From positions 1 to 64,000 of the forward strand of contig DKGG01000025.1 of the NCBI GenBank assembly GCA_002453155.1: 64,000 bases of DNA, written 5' to 3'. Origin of the DNA: Bdellovibrionaceae bacterium UBA6776 (lineage in GTDB: Bacteria; Bdellovibrionota; Bdellovibrionia; Bdellovibrionales; UBA1609). This document shows, piece by piece, positions 34,777-42,539 of this stretch. The notes below the pieces were generated by a model. The model saw only the letters and a list, made by a program, of their open reading frames with translations. It had not been told where the DNA came from and did not search any database. The translations under genes were made by a program, and so were the position numbers. Positions within the stretch are counted from its first letter, which is position 1. Every line of letters begins with the position of its first letter.

Positions 34777-36693
34777 ATGAGCCGACAGCGACCTCTCGCA
34801 CTTGTTGTATTTGCCAGTCTTTTTCTTGGGGCTTGCGCACTTAAACCTCGAAATTCTTCCAATGATTCTGAAAGCAATGTTGCTGTTCGAACTCATGTGA
34901 GCGCGGATGGAGAAATTTCTGTCACCAAACTTCCGGGTGCAGAAATCACAGAAAAAGAAAGCTCCTCTGAAACGGTTGAACTCAACGTAGAGCAACCTTA
35001 CAAAAGTCAGTACGGCGAAATCCCCATGGATCAAAACAAGTATGTGGACATGTGGGTGAAGTATTTCACCGGAAAAGGTCGCAAACACATGGTTCGATAC
35101 TTGGGGCGTTCCTCTCGCTATCTTCCCATGATGAAAAACACTTTGCGTGAAAATGGTCTTCCTGAAGAATTGGTTTATGTGGCATTGATTGAATCCGGAT
35201 TCAGTCCTGTGGCGCATTCCCATGCAAATGCAGTGGGATATTGGCAGTTCATCCGTGGAACGGGAAAAAGATATGGACTTCGCATTGATGGATTGATCGA
35301 TGAAAGACGAGATCCGGTTTTGTCGACAAAAGCCGCTGCCGAATATTTTAAAGCGCTCTATGGAATCTTCGGTCACTGGCACTTGGCTTTGGCGGGTTAC
35401 AATGCGGGAGAAAACCGGGTTCAAAGAGCCATTCGCAGGTATTACACCAGAGATTTTTGGGAGCTTCATAAAAAGCGCAGATCTTTTGCGCGAGAAACTA
35501 AAAATTACGTTCCCAAATTTATTGCTGCGGCAATGATTGCGAGCAATCCCCACAAGTACGGTTTTTCTGAAGTGGAATATCAAGATCCACTTTCATACGA
35601 CACTGTGGCTTTGAGACATCCCATCAGCTTGAGCCGATTGTCTCAAAACTTAGGGGTGGATGTGGAGGAGATGCGCCTTCTCAATCCAAAATTCCGCGGA
35701 GATTATGTGCCCATCTCTCGAGGAAAAGAGACTGTGATTCGCATTCCTGTGGGACGTGCGAACGATGCTTTAGCAGCGGTTCCATTGAGTGTGTCTTCCA
35801 AACCGGATCGCGTGGTGTACAACGAGTATTTTTATTACCGCATTCGAAGAGGGGATAACCTTTCTCGCATTGCCCGCCGTTACCGCACCACAGTTTCAAA
35901 ACTTCGAAGATTGAACGGGTTGTCCAATAGATCCTTGTTGCGAATTGGCCGTCGATTGAAAGTTCCTGATCCTGGTGGGGCCGCTCTTTATGCAAAAACC
36001 AGCAACCGACGTTCAAAAGTCAGTCGTGTGGGCTCATCGGTCAGTAGAGGCGCCACTGTGCATGTGGTTCGTCGCGGAGAAAACTTAAGCACCATTGCTC
36101 GTCGCTATGGAACTTCTGTGGCCCATTTGCTTCGTTTGAACAATCTGTCTCGCCGTTCCGTGATCAAAGTGGGTCAACGGATTCGCGTGCGTGGAACTTC
36201 TGGATCGGTTCATGCGTCCGGAAGAAGTTTTCATGTGGTTCAACGGGGTGAAAATTTGTCTGTGATCGCCGCTCGCAATGGAGTTTCTGTCAGTGATTTA
36301 AAACGTTGGAATGACTTGGGACGATCTCTTCTTTATGTGGGGCAAAAGTTGGCGCTTCGTGGATCTGCGGGAAGTGGTTCGACGGTTCATGAAGTTCAAA
36401 GAGGGGACAATTTAACATCCATTGCAGATCGCTACGGAGTTTCTGTCAGTGATATTAAAAAGTGGAATGGAATGAAGCGCTCGGTGATTTTTGTGGGGCA
36501 GAAGTTAAAAGTGAATGGGCGAGGAATTGCCACAGCTTCTCATAAGAGCAATTACCATCGTGTGCGTCGCGGAGAGACTTTGCTCGGAATTGCGAATCGT
36601 TACTCAGTTTCCCTGTCGGATTTGGCCAACGCCAACGACATTTCTACTCGCCGCCGCGTTCAAGCCGGCCGCACCCTGGTCATCCCCGATTAA
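34777..36693 (+). CDS. MltD-like lytic transglycosylase lipoprotein with five LysM repeats
   Basis: 638 residues. Lipobox VFASLFLGAC (lipidated Cys ~20). The SLT domain has VALIESGFSPVAHSHANAVG, YWQFIRGTGKRYGL, IDERRDPVLSTKAAAEY and HLALAGYNAGENRV, as in MltD. A degenerate repeat (~275-325) is followed by five LysM modules (~350-400, 425-475, 480-530, 535-585, 590-638), each with the RRGDNL/RRGENL-S-IA core. E. coli MltD has two LysM, so this protein is built for strong murein binding. AAGGAGG precedes the start. The terminator of an antisense RNA overlaps its stop codon. Confidence 0.94.
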   Translation: MSRQRPLALVVFASLFLGACALKPRNSSNDSESNVAVRTHVSADGEISVTKLPGAEITEKESSSETVELNVEQPYKSQYGEIPMDQNKYVDMWVKYFTGKGRKHMVRYLGRSSRYLPMMKNTLRENGLPEELVYVALIESGFSPVAHSHANAVGYWQFIRGTGKRYGLRIDGLIDERRDPVLSTKAAAEYFKALYGIFGHWHLALAGYNAGENRVQRAIRRYYTRDFWELHKKRRSFARETKNYVPKFIAAAMIASNPHKYGFSEVEYQDPLSYDTVALRHPISLSRLSQNLGVDVEEMRLLNPKFRGDYVPISRGKETVIRIPVGRANDALAAVPLSVSSKPDRVVYNEYFYYRIRRGDNLSRIARRYRTTVSKLRRLNGLSNRSLLRIGRRLKVPDPGGAALYAKTSNRRSKVSRVGSSVSRGATVHVVRRGENLSTIARRYGTSVAHLLRLNNLSRRSVIKVGQRIRVRGTSGSVHASGRSFHVVQRGENLSVIAARNGVSVSDLKRWNDLGRSLLYVGQKLALRGSAGSGSTVHEVQRGDNLTSIADRYGVSVSDIKKWNGMKRSVIFVGQKLKVNGRGIATASHKSNYHRVRRGETLLGIANRYSVSLSDLANANDISTRRRVQAGRTLVIPD

Positions 36694-36728
36694 AAAAACA
36701 AGACCAGGCGGGGTCAGAGCCTGGTCTT
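36692..36728 (-). terminator. Terminator of the c-di-GMP riboswitch RNA
   Basis: On the minus strand AAGACCAGGC pairs with GCCTGGTCTT (36700-36709 / 36719-36728), followed by GTTTTTTTA. A strong intrinsic terminator. It overlaps the stop of the convergent LysM gene. On the + strand no U-run follows. Confidence 0.92.
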
Positions 36729-36765
36729 GGCGAGTGATGTTTCCTCTTTGATGCCGTTTAATTTC

Positions 36766-36851
36766 CTTGGCAACCCGGCCGGCCTAAAAACCTCCAAAAA
36801 AGTTGGCCCCGTTGGCTTTGCGTCCCCCTGTTTCCAAAGGTTTGCCTTTTT
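36766..36851 (-). promoter_or_regulatory. c-di-GMP-I (GEMM) riboswitch aptamer
   Basis: Minus strand 5' to 3': AAAAGGCAAACC, a helix capped by a GAAA tetraloop (CCUUUG-GAAA-CAGG), GGGGACGCAAAGCC, a second arm (GGGGCC...UAGGCCGGCC), and closing GGGUUGCC. These are the signature blocks of class I c-di-GMP aptamers, including GGCAAACC paired with GGGUUGCC and the GACGCAAAGCC joining strand. Confidence 0.95.
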
Positions 36852-36860
36852 CAAAGAAAA

Positions 36861-37142
36861 ACTCACCCTAACTGAACTCTCGCGTGAGCGAGATATAGAG
36901 AGATGCGGTCTGACTTCGAGTCCTCACCCTACTTCGGTGGTGGATCAAGTCGCCGTTCCTTGGGTACTTTGAACATGGGAACCCCCTTTCAAGCGTTCAT
37001 GTTCTACCTCAAGAATATCGCATCGCGTTATGATGTCCAAGAATTTTGCCCGCTCTGGGTCACATTGAGAAACCGCAGCTGTCTCAAAAAAACTCCACCC
37101 GCCCGCAATGACGCGCCGATTGCAGATTTTGGTACCTGGCAC
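36861..37142. other. Gene-free stretch upstream of the riboswitch RNA
   Basis: No convincing gene. A minus-strand GTG frame (36945-37142, 65 codons) begins right after the mrp stop but lacks a Shine-Dalgarno. The stretch must hold the promoter of the riboswitch RNA; TATATC at 36893-36899 (minus) is a possible -10, without a matching -35. Hairpin at 36878-36893. Confidence 0.45.
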
Positions 37143-37925
37143 CTAAATCGAAAGTTCGGATTTGATGGTCTTAGCGATGGATTCAAAAGAGGAATTTGCC
37201 GCTCCATCTTGAGATTCCACATAGGGAATGCCCGCTTCAGAGGCCAAACCCACAGCAGGATCAAAAGGAATTTCGCCCAGTTTTCGGATTTTCTTCACAT
37301 CCAAATAGGCATTGAGTTCTCCGCGAGGGAAAAGCTGAATTTTCTCTCCGTCTTTTTCCAAGTAAGCCATGTTTTCAATGGCTCCTAGAATAGGAACGTT
37401 GACCTTGTCGAACATATCAAACGCTTTTTTCGCATCGGCCAAAGCCAAGTTTTGCGGAGTGCTCACCACCACAGCTCCAGAGACTGGAACCTTCTGAGCC
37501 AACGTGAGAGCCACATCCCCCGTTCCCGGAGGCAGGTCCACCACAAGCACATCCAGCTCGCCCCACGCGGTGTCTCGAAAGAATTGATCCATTGCCTTAA
37601 ACAGCATGGGCCCTCTCCATACGACCGCCTGGGCCTCGTCCACGATAAATCCAATGCTCATCAGCGAAAGTCCCAAGCGCTTCACCGGAATCATTTTGCC
37701 GTCTTCAGAAATTTCAACCTTTTGGTTCAAGGCTCCCATCAGTCGGGGAAGACTGGGGCCGTAGATGTCCGCATCTAAAAGGCCGACTTTCAACCCCTGT
37801 TTTTTCAGAGCCAGGGCGAGGTTCACGGAAACTGTACTTTTTCCCACGCCTCCTTTTCCAGATCCAACGGCAATGATTTTTTGAATTCCAGCGACGGGTG
37901 CTTGTTGCAAAAATGGATTTGTCAT
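37143..37925 (-). CDS. Mrp/ApbC-family P-loop ATPase without cysteines
   Basis: 260 residues. Deviant Walker A GKGGVGKSTVSVNLALAL, DADIYGPSLPRLMG, VVWRGPMLFKAMDQF, DVLVVDLPPGTGDVALTL and STPQNLALADAKKAFDMF place it firmly in the Mrp/NBP35 family. The N-terminal DUF59 domain is absent. The conserved CxxC after ENM, which binds the bridging Fe-S cluster, is replaced by ENMAYLEKDGEKIQLF, and the whole chain contains no cysteine. It cannot carry a cluster in the usual way. Lone gene on the minus strand between the riboswitch RNA and the divergent J-like gene. Confidence 0.9.
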   Translation of the reverse strand: MTNPFLQQAPVAGIQKIIAVGSGKGGVGKSTVSVNLALALKKQGLKVGLLDADIYGPSLPRLMGALNQKVEISEDGKMIPVKRLGLSLMSIGFIVDEAQAVVWRGPMLFKAMDQFFRDTAWGELDVLVVDLPPGTGDVALTLAQKVPVSGAVVVSTPQNLALADAKKAFDMFDKVNVPILGAIENMAYLEKDGEKIQLFPRGELNAYLDVKKIRKLGEIPFDPAVGLASEAGIPYVESQDGAANSSFESIAKTIKSELSI

Positions 37926-38003
37926 AGGGGAATCCCTCTACCACAGGTTAAAGGGTCGGGGCTAGGTTGATCCATGACGAGGAGCACTAGATAATGGAGC
38001 TCT

Positions 38004-38408
38004 ATGCCTTTTGAGTTGAATTTGCACAATTTCCTCTGGGCCCAAGGGATCTTGCTCCTCTTTGGGTTGGCGTTCCTTTTATGGAAGCCCAAGCAAAGAA
38101 GAGGGCTCCAACTGCGCTTTGATCGGTCCTCAAAAGCTCAGTCGCCCGCCGCCTTGGACCACGACAGCTCGGGGCAGATCCTTCCCTTCGAAAAAAAAGC
38201 CGGCGAACGCTCCCTTCAAGTGCACTTCAATTTCAATGGTCACAGTTTTGAAGCCTACGAGTCTTTGGGGCTTCCCGCAGGTTCATCTTTGGCGGCGGTT
38301 CAATCCGCCTATGAAGAGCAAAAAAAACAAGCAAACAACCAGTCAAGTGCTTTCCTTGAGGCCGCATACGAAGCCTTAAATTCCACTCTAAAATCCACCA
38401 AAAATTGA
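38004..38408 (+). CDS. J-domain-like membrane protein lacking HPD
   Basis: 134 residues. One N-terminal transmembrane helix (FLWAQGILLLFGLAFLLW), a basic/polar linker, and a C-terminal region SFEAYESLGLPAGSSLAAVQSAYEEQKKQ...FLEAAYEALNSTL that follows the helix pattern of DnaJ domains (YexLGlpxgas...ayr). The HPD tripeptide needed to stimulate DnaK is missing. Comparable degenerate J proteins are seen in Deltaproteobacteria-type genomes. Divergent from mrp; 59 bases before glyS. Confidence 0.6.
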   Translation: MPFELNLHNFLWAQGILLLFGLAFLLWKPKQRRGLQLRFDRSSKAQSPAALDHDSSGQILPFEKKAGERSLQVHFNFNGHSFEAYESLGLPAGSSLAAVQSAYEEQKKQANNQSSAFLEAAYEALNSTLKSTKN

Positions 38409-38467
38409 CTTCAAACGCAGGGTTAGATACCTGATGTGTGCACCCATTTTTCAACGAGAGGTCACGC

Positions 38468-39793
38468 ATGTCGACTCAGCCCTTAAAAGATTTATCCACC
38501 TTGGTTTCTTTGGCAAAAAGAAGGGGCTTTGTTTTTCAAAGCAGTGAAATTTACGGAGGTCTCAACTCCTGTTGGGACTACGGACCTTTAGGTGCTCAGT
38601 TTAAACTCAATGTGAAAATGACGTGGTGGAAAGCCATGACCCGACGACCAGAAATTGTAGGCTTGGATGCGGCAATTTTGATGCACCCACAAGTCTGGAA
38701 GGCCAGTGGACACGTGGATGGTTTTTCCGATCCCTTGGTGGATTGCAAAGCCTGTAAAAACCGATTCCGTGAAGACCATGCCCAAAAGAAAGACGGCAAG
38801 ACTCAGTGCCCCCGTTGTGGATCTTTGGAAACCACCGAAGCTCGAGAGTTCAACTTGATGTTCAAGACTCACATGGGTCCGGTTGCCGACGAAGGAAACA
38901 CGGTTTATTTGCGACCGGAAACCGCTCAAGGCATTTATGTAAACTTTGAAAATGTGGCCAGCTCCATGCGCAAAAAAATTCCCTTTGGAATTGCGCAAAT
39001 TGGAAAGTCCTTTCGAAACGAAATCACTCCCGGAAACTTTATTTTTAGAACCCGTGAGTTTGAGCAAATGGAAATGCAATACTTTGTAAAACCCGGAACG
39101 GATGAGGAGTGGTTCAACACATGGAAGGAAACCCGTTGGAATTTCTATAAAACTTTGGGCTTCAATCAAGACAAACTTCGCTTTCATGAACACGTGGGCA
39201 ACGAACTGGCTCACTACGCAAAAGCCGCATTTGATGTGGAGTATGAATTTCCATTCGGTTGGAGCGAGCTTGAAGGCATTCACAACCGCGGCGACTTTGA
39301 CTTGAGCCAACATCAAAAATTTTCCGGTAAGAAGTTGGAATACTTCGACGAAGCCAACAAAGAAAAGTATTTGCCCTATGTGATTGAGACCGCTGTGGGT
39401 TGTGACCGCTTGGCCTTGGCAATTTTGTGCGATGCTTATCGTGAAGAGGGTGAAGACAAAGACAAGCGTGTGGTTCTTGGACTGAAGCCTCAATTGGCTC
39501 CTATCAAGGTGGCCTTTCTTCCATTGAGTAAAAAAGAAGAGCTGCAAAGCTTGTCGCAAAAAATATATGCAGACTTTGCGGAAGACTATGAAGTGGACTA
39601 CGACGAATCCGGTTCCATCGGAAAGCGTTATCGCCGGCAGGATGAAATTGGAACTCCACTGTGTGTGACTATCGACTTTGATTCTCTTGAAGATCAAAAG
39701 GTCACTGTTCGGCACCGCGATGCCATGACTCAAGATCGTGTTTCTTTGGATCAATTGAAAACTTACGTGGATCACAAACTCAGGGAGTTTTAA
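38468..39793 (+). CDS. glyS: Glycyl-tRNA synthetase (single-chain type)
   Basis: 441 residues from the ATG at 38468 with GAGAGG upstream; an in-frame codon at 38438 has no ribosome binding site. Class II synthetase of the dimeric alpha2, eukaryote-like form: [14 protein letters not shown], a zinc-type insertion (CKACKNRF...CPRCGS), [12 protein letters not shown], motif 2 [50 protein letters not shown] and an anticodon-binding C-terminus ([20 protein letters not shown]). Two bases before the PPDK gene. Confidence 0.96.
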   Translation: MSTQPLKDLSTLVSLAKRRGFVFQSSEIYGGLNSCWDYGPLGAQFKLNVKMTWWKAMTRRPEIVGLDAAILMHPQVWKASGHVDGFSDPLVDCKACKNRFREDHAQKKDGKTQCPRCGSLETTEAREFNLMFKTHMGPVADEGNTVYLRPETAQGIYVNFENVASSMRKKIPFGIAQIGKSFRNEITPGNFIFRTREFEQMEMQYFVKPGTDEEWFNTWKETRWNFYKTLGFNQDKLRFHEHVGNELAHYAKAAFDVEYEFPFGWSELEGIHNRGDFDLSQHQKFSGKKLEYFDEANKEKYLPYVIETAVGCDRLALAILCDAYREEGEDKDKRVVLGLKPQLAPIKVAFLPLSKKEELQSLSQKIYADFAEDYEVDYDESGSIGKRYRRQDEIGTPLCVTIDFDSLEDQKVTVRHRDAMTQDRVSLDQLKTYVDHKLREF

Positions 39794-39795
39794 TC

Positions 39796-42504
39796 ATGGA
39801 GCAAACAATGACTTCAAAAACTGAGACCCAAAAATATCAACTGCCTCAAAAATCGGTTTATTTCTTTTCGAAAGACCAAACAGAAGGCAATGCCTCAATG
39901 AAAAACATCCTGGGCGGAAAAGGTGCAAACCTGGCCGAAATGACGGCTCTGGGGCTTCCGGTGCCTCCGGGATTCACCATTTCCACAGAGGTGTGTCAGG
40001 CCTTTTACGAAAACAACAGTCAACTTCCAGAAGAGTTGAAAGCGGATGTGCTTTCGGCACTTTCAAAAGTGGAAGCTCTTCTAGGTAAAAAATTTGGCGA
40101 CGAAAGCAATCCCCTTTTGGTCAGTGTGCGATCGGGCGCTCGAGTGAGCATGCCGGGAATGATGGACACCATTTTAAACTTGGGATTGAACGACAAAACC
40201 GTGGAAGGTTTGGCCAAGGCCTCAGACAATCCACGTTTTGCTTGGGACTCTTACCGCCGCTTCCTCACCATGTATTCCAACGTAGTGATGGGAATGAACA
40301 CCTCTCTTTTGGAAGTGGTGCTTGAAGATCTGAAAGACGAAAAGGGTTACAAAACCGATCAAGAACTTCAAACCGAAGATTTGAAGGCTCTGGTGGACAA
40401 ATACAAACGCCAGATTCTTCAGAACACCGGAAAAACCTTTCCGTTGGATCCCATGGAGCAACTGTGGGGAGCCATTTCTGCGGTTTTTAAAAGCTGGAAC
40501 TCCGCCCGTGCGATCACCTACAGAAATCTTCACGGCTATCCCTCCAACTGGGGAACCGCAGTGAATGTTCAAAGTATGGTTTTTGGAAACATGGGAGATC
40601 GTTGTGCCACGGGAGTGGCTTTCACTCGAAACCCCTCCACCGGAGAAAAACTTTTCTTTGGTGAGTATTTGATCAATGCCCAAGGGGAAGACGTGGTTGC
40701 GGGCATTCGTACGCCAAACCCCATCACCAAAGAAGCGGCCCAAGGAACCAACTTGGTTTCTTTGGAAGAGGCCATGCCCGCGGCTTACCAAGACTTGGTG
40801 GAAGTTTATAAAAAATTGGAAGATCATTACCGTGACATGCAGGACATCGAGTTCACCATTGAGGACCACAAGTTGTGGATGCTTCAAACTCGAAACGGAA
40901 AACGAACAGCAAAAGCTGCTCTTCGCATTGCTTGCGAAATGATCGATGAAAAAATGATTTCCGAAGAAGAAGCCCTTCTTCGAATTTCTCCTCAAAGTTT
41001 GGATCAATTGCTTCATCCCACTTTGGATGCGTCCGCGGAAAAAACCTTGCTCGCAAAGGGTTTGCCCGCCTCTCCTGGAGGCGCTTCGGGGGCCGTGGTC
41101 TTTTCTTCAGAAGATGCCGTTCAATGGGCAGAGGCTGGCAAGAAGGTCATTTTGGTGCGGGTTGAAACCTCTCCGGAAGACATCGAAGGAATGGTCAAAG
41201 CCCAAGGGATTTTGACCACTCGAGGTGGTATGACCTCCCACGCGGCGGTTGTTGCGCGAGGAATGGGCAAGTGTTGTGTGGCCGGTTGCGGAGATGCAGA
41301 CATCAGCGAAGCGAAAAAAGAACTTCGCATCAAAGGATATGTGATTCGCGAAGGAGAGATCATCACTTTGGACGGTTCCACCGGAGAAGTGTTCTTGGGT
41401 GAGGTAAAAACCATTGAGCCCAAAATGGACGATTACTTTCAACGCATCATGAAAATTGCAGACACTCATCGTCGTATGAAGGTGCGCGCAAACTCTGACA
41501 CTCCACACGATTCCGAAGTGGCGCGAAATTTTGGCGCCGAGGGCATTGGACTTTGTCGAACCGAGCATATGTTTTTTGGAGCCGATCGCATTGATGTGGT
41601 TCGCCGCATGATTATGGCGGACACTCAAGAAGAGCGCGAGGCGGCTTTGGATCAATTGCTTCCCATGCAGCGGGAAGACTTCGCTGGAATTTTTAAAGCC
41701 ATGGCTGGGCTTCCCGTGACCATTCGTTTGTTGGATCCTCCTCTTCATGAGTTTTTGCCTCACACCGAGCAAGACGTGAAAGAGTTGGCATTGAGACTGA
41801 ATGTTTCCGAAGAAAAACTCAGCAACAAAGTGCGCGCTTTGAAAGAGTTCAACCCCATGTTGGGTCACCGTGGATGCCGATTGGCCATCACTTATCCTGA
41901 AATTTATAAGATGCAGGCCAAAGCCGTTGCCGAAGCCGCTTGTGATTGTGTTTCCGAGAAGGTCGAAATCTTCCCTGAGATCATGATTCCTTTGGTGGGA
42001 GTTGCGGAAGAGCTTCAAATTCTTCGTGGCTTGGTCGAAGAGGAAGTGCGCGTGGTTCAAGAGTCTCGCGGCATCAAATTTGATTACATGGTAGGCACCA
42101 TGATCGAACTTCCAAGAGCGGCGCTGACTGCGGATCAAGTGGCTCAGCATGCTGATTTTTTCAGCTTCGGAACCAACGATTTGACTCAAACCACTTTAGG
42201 CCTTTCTCGAGATGATTCTGGAAGATTTTTGGCCACCTATGTGAACGAAGGTCTCTTTGAGGCCGACCCCTTTGCCACGATTGATCAAAAAGGAGTTGGC
42301 AAATTGGTGGAAATGGCGGTTGAATTAGGACGAAAGACCCGTCCAGGTATGAAAATGGGGGTCTGTGGAGAGCATGGGGGAGATCCTTCCAGCGTTGAGT
42401 TCTTTAACCGCGCAGGATTGGATTACGTCAGTTGTTCTCCTTTTCGTGTTCCAATTGCCCGTCTGGCCAGTGCTCAGGCGGCAATTAAGGCGAATGCCAA
42501 CTAA
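39796..42504 (+). CDS. ppdK: Pyruvate phosphate dikinase
   Basis: 902 residues, full length for the family. N-terminal nucleotide-binding domain (GGKGANLAEMTALGLPVPPGFTI, SVRSGARVSMPGMMDTILNLG), the swivelling phosphohistidine domain (GGMTSHAAVVARGMGKCCV), and C-terminal PEP/pyruvate barrel (GLCRTEHMFF, NPMLGHRGCRLA, FGTNDLTQTTLG, GVCGEHGGDP). Interconverts pyruvate, ATP and Pi with PEP, AMP and PPi; in an amino-acid-fed predator it could serve gluconeogenesis. Likely co-transcribed with glyS. Confidence 0.97.
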   Translation: MEQTMTSKTETQKYQLPQKSVYFFSKDQTEGNASMKNILGGKGANLAEMTALGLPVPPGFTISTEVCQAFYENNSQLPEELKADVLSALSKVEALLGKKFGDESNPLLVSVRSGARVSMPGMMDTILNLGLNDKTVEGLAKASDNPRFAWDSYRRFLTMYSNVVMGMNTSLLEVVLEDLKDEKGYKTDQELQTEDLKALVDKYKRQILQNTGKTFPLDPMEQLWGAISAVFKSWNSARAITYRNLHGYPSNWGTAVNVQSMVFGNMGDRCATGVAFTRNPSTGEKLFFGEYLINAQGEDVVAGIRTPNPITKEAAQGTNLVSLEEAMPAAYQDLVEVYKKLEDHYRDMQDIEFTIEDHKLWMLQTRNGKRTAKAALRIACEMIDEKMISEEEALLRISPQSLDQLLHPTLDASAEKTLLAKGLPASPGGASGAVVFSSEDAVQWAEAGKKVILVRVETSPEDIEGMVKAQGILTTRGGMTSHAAVVARGMGKCCVAGCGDADISEAKKELRIKGYVIREGEIITLDGSTGEVFLGEVKTIEPKMDDYFQRIMKIADTHRRMKVRANSDTPHDSEVARNFGAEGIGLCRTEHMFFGADRIDVVRRMIMADTQEEREAALDQLLPMQREDFAGIFKAMAGLPVTIRLLDPPLHEFLPHTEQDVKELALRLNVSEEKLSNKVRALKEFNPMLGHRGCRLAITYPEIYKMQAKAVAEAACDCVSEKVEIFPEIMIPLVGVAEELQILRGLVEEEVRVVQESRGIKFDYMVGTMIELPRAALTADQVAQHADFFSFGTNDLTQTTLGLSRDDSGRFLATYVNEGLFEADPFATIDQKGVGKLVEMAVELGRKTRPGMKMGVCGEHGGDPSSVEFFNRAGLDYVSCSPFRVPIARLASAQAAIKANAN

Positions 42505-42539
42505 GCTGAACGGCGCCAAGGGAAAAGGGAAGGCACACA

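Larger units (their letters stand above)
36692..36860 (-). ncRNA. Orphan c-di-GMP riboswitch RNA (merRNA-like)
   Basis: The aptamer (36766-36851) is followed after ~37 bases by an intrinsic terminator, with no open frame between and a convergent gene beyond. The transcript can therefore only be a short stand-alone RNA. Bdellovibrio bacteriovorus is reported to make a massively expressed, ORF-less c-di-GMP riboswitch RNA (merRNA) in attack phase; this locus has the same design. The 5' end is not determined; a hairpin TCTCGC-GTGA-GCGAGA at 36878-36893 may belong to it. Confidence 0.85.

Noticed and set aside
36945..37142. 65-codon minus-strand frame starting GTG right after the mrp stop.
   Set aside because: No ribosome binding site, no family resemblance, and it runs into the promoter region of the riboswitch RNA. 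It cannot be excluded entirely.
38588..39775. 395-codon frame antisense to glyS, and similar long antisense frames under ppdK, mscS and htrA.
   Set aside because: Shadows of strongly coding genes; low-complexity composition and no start signals.
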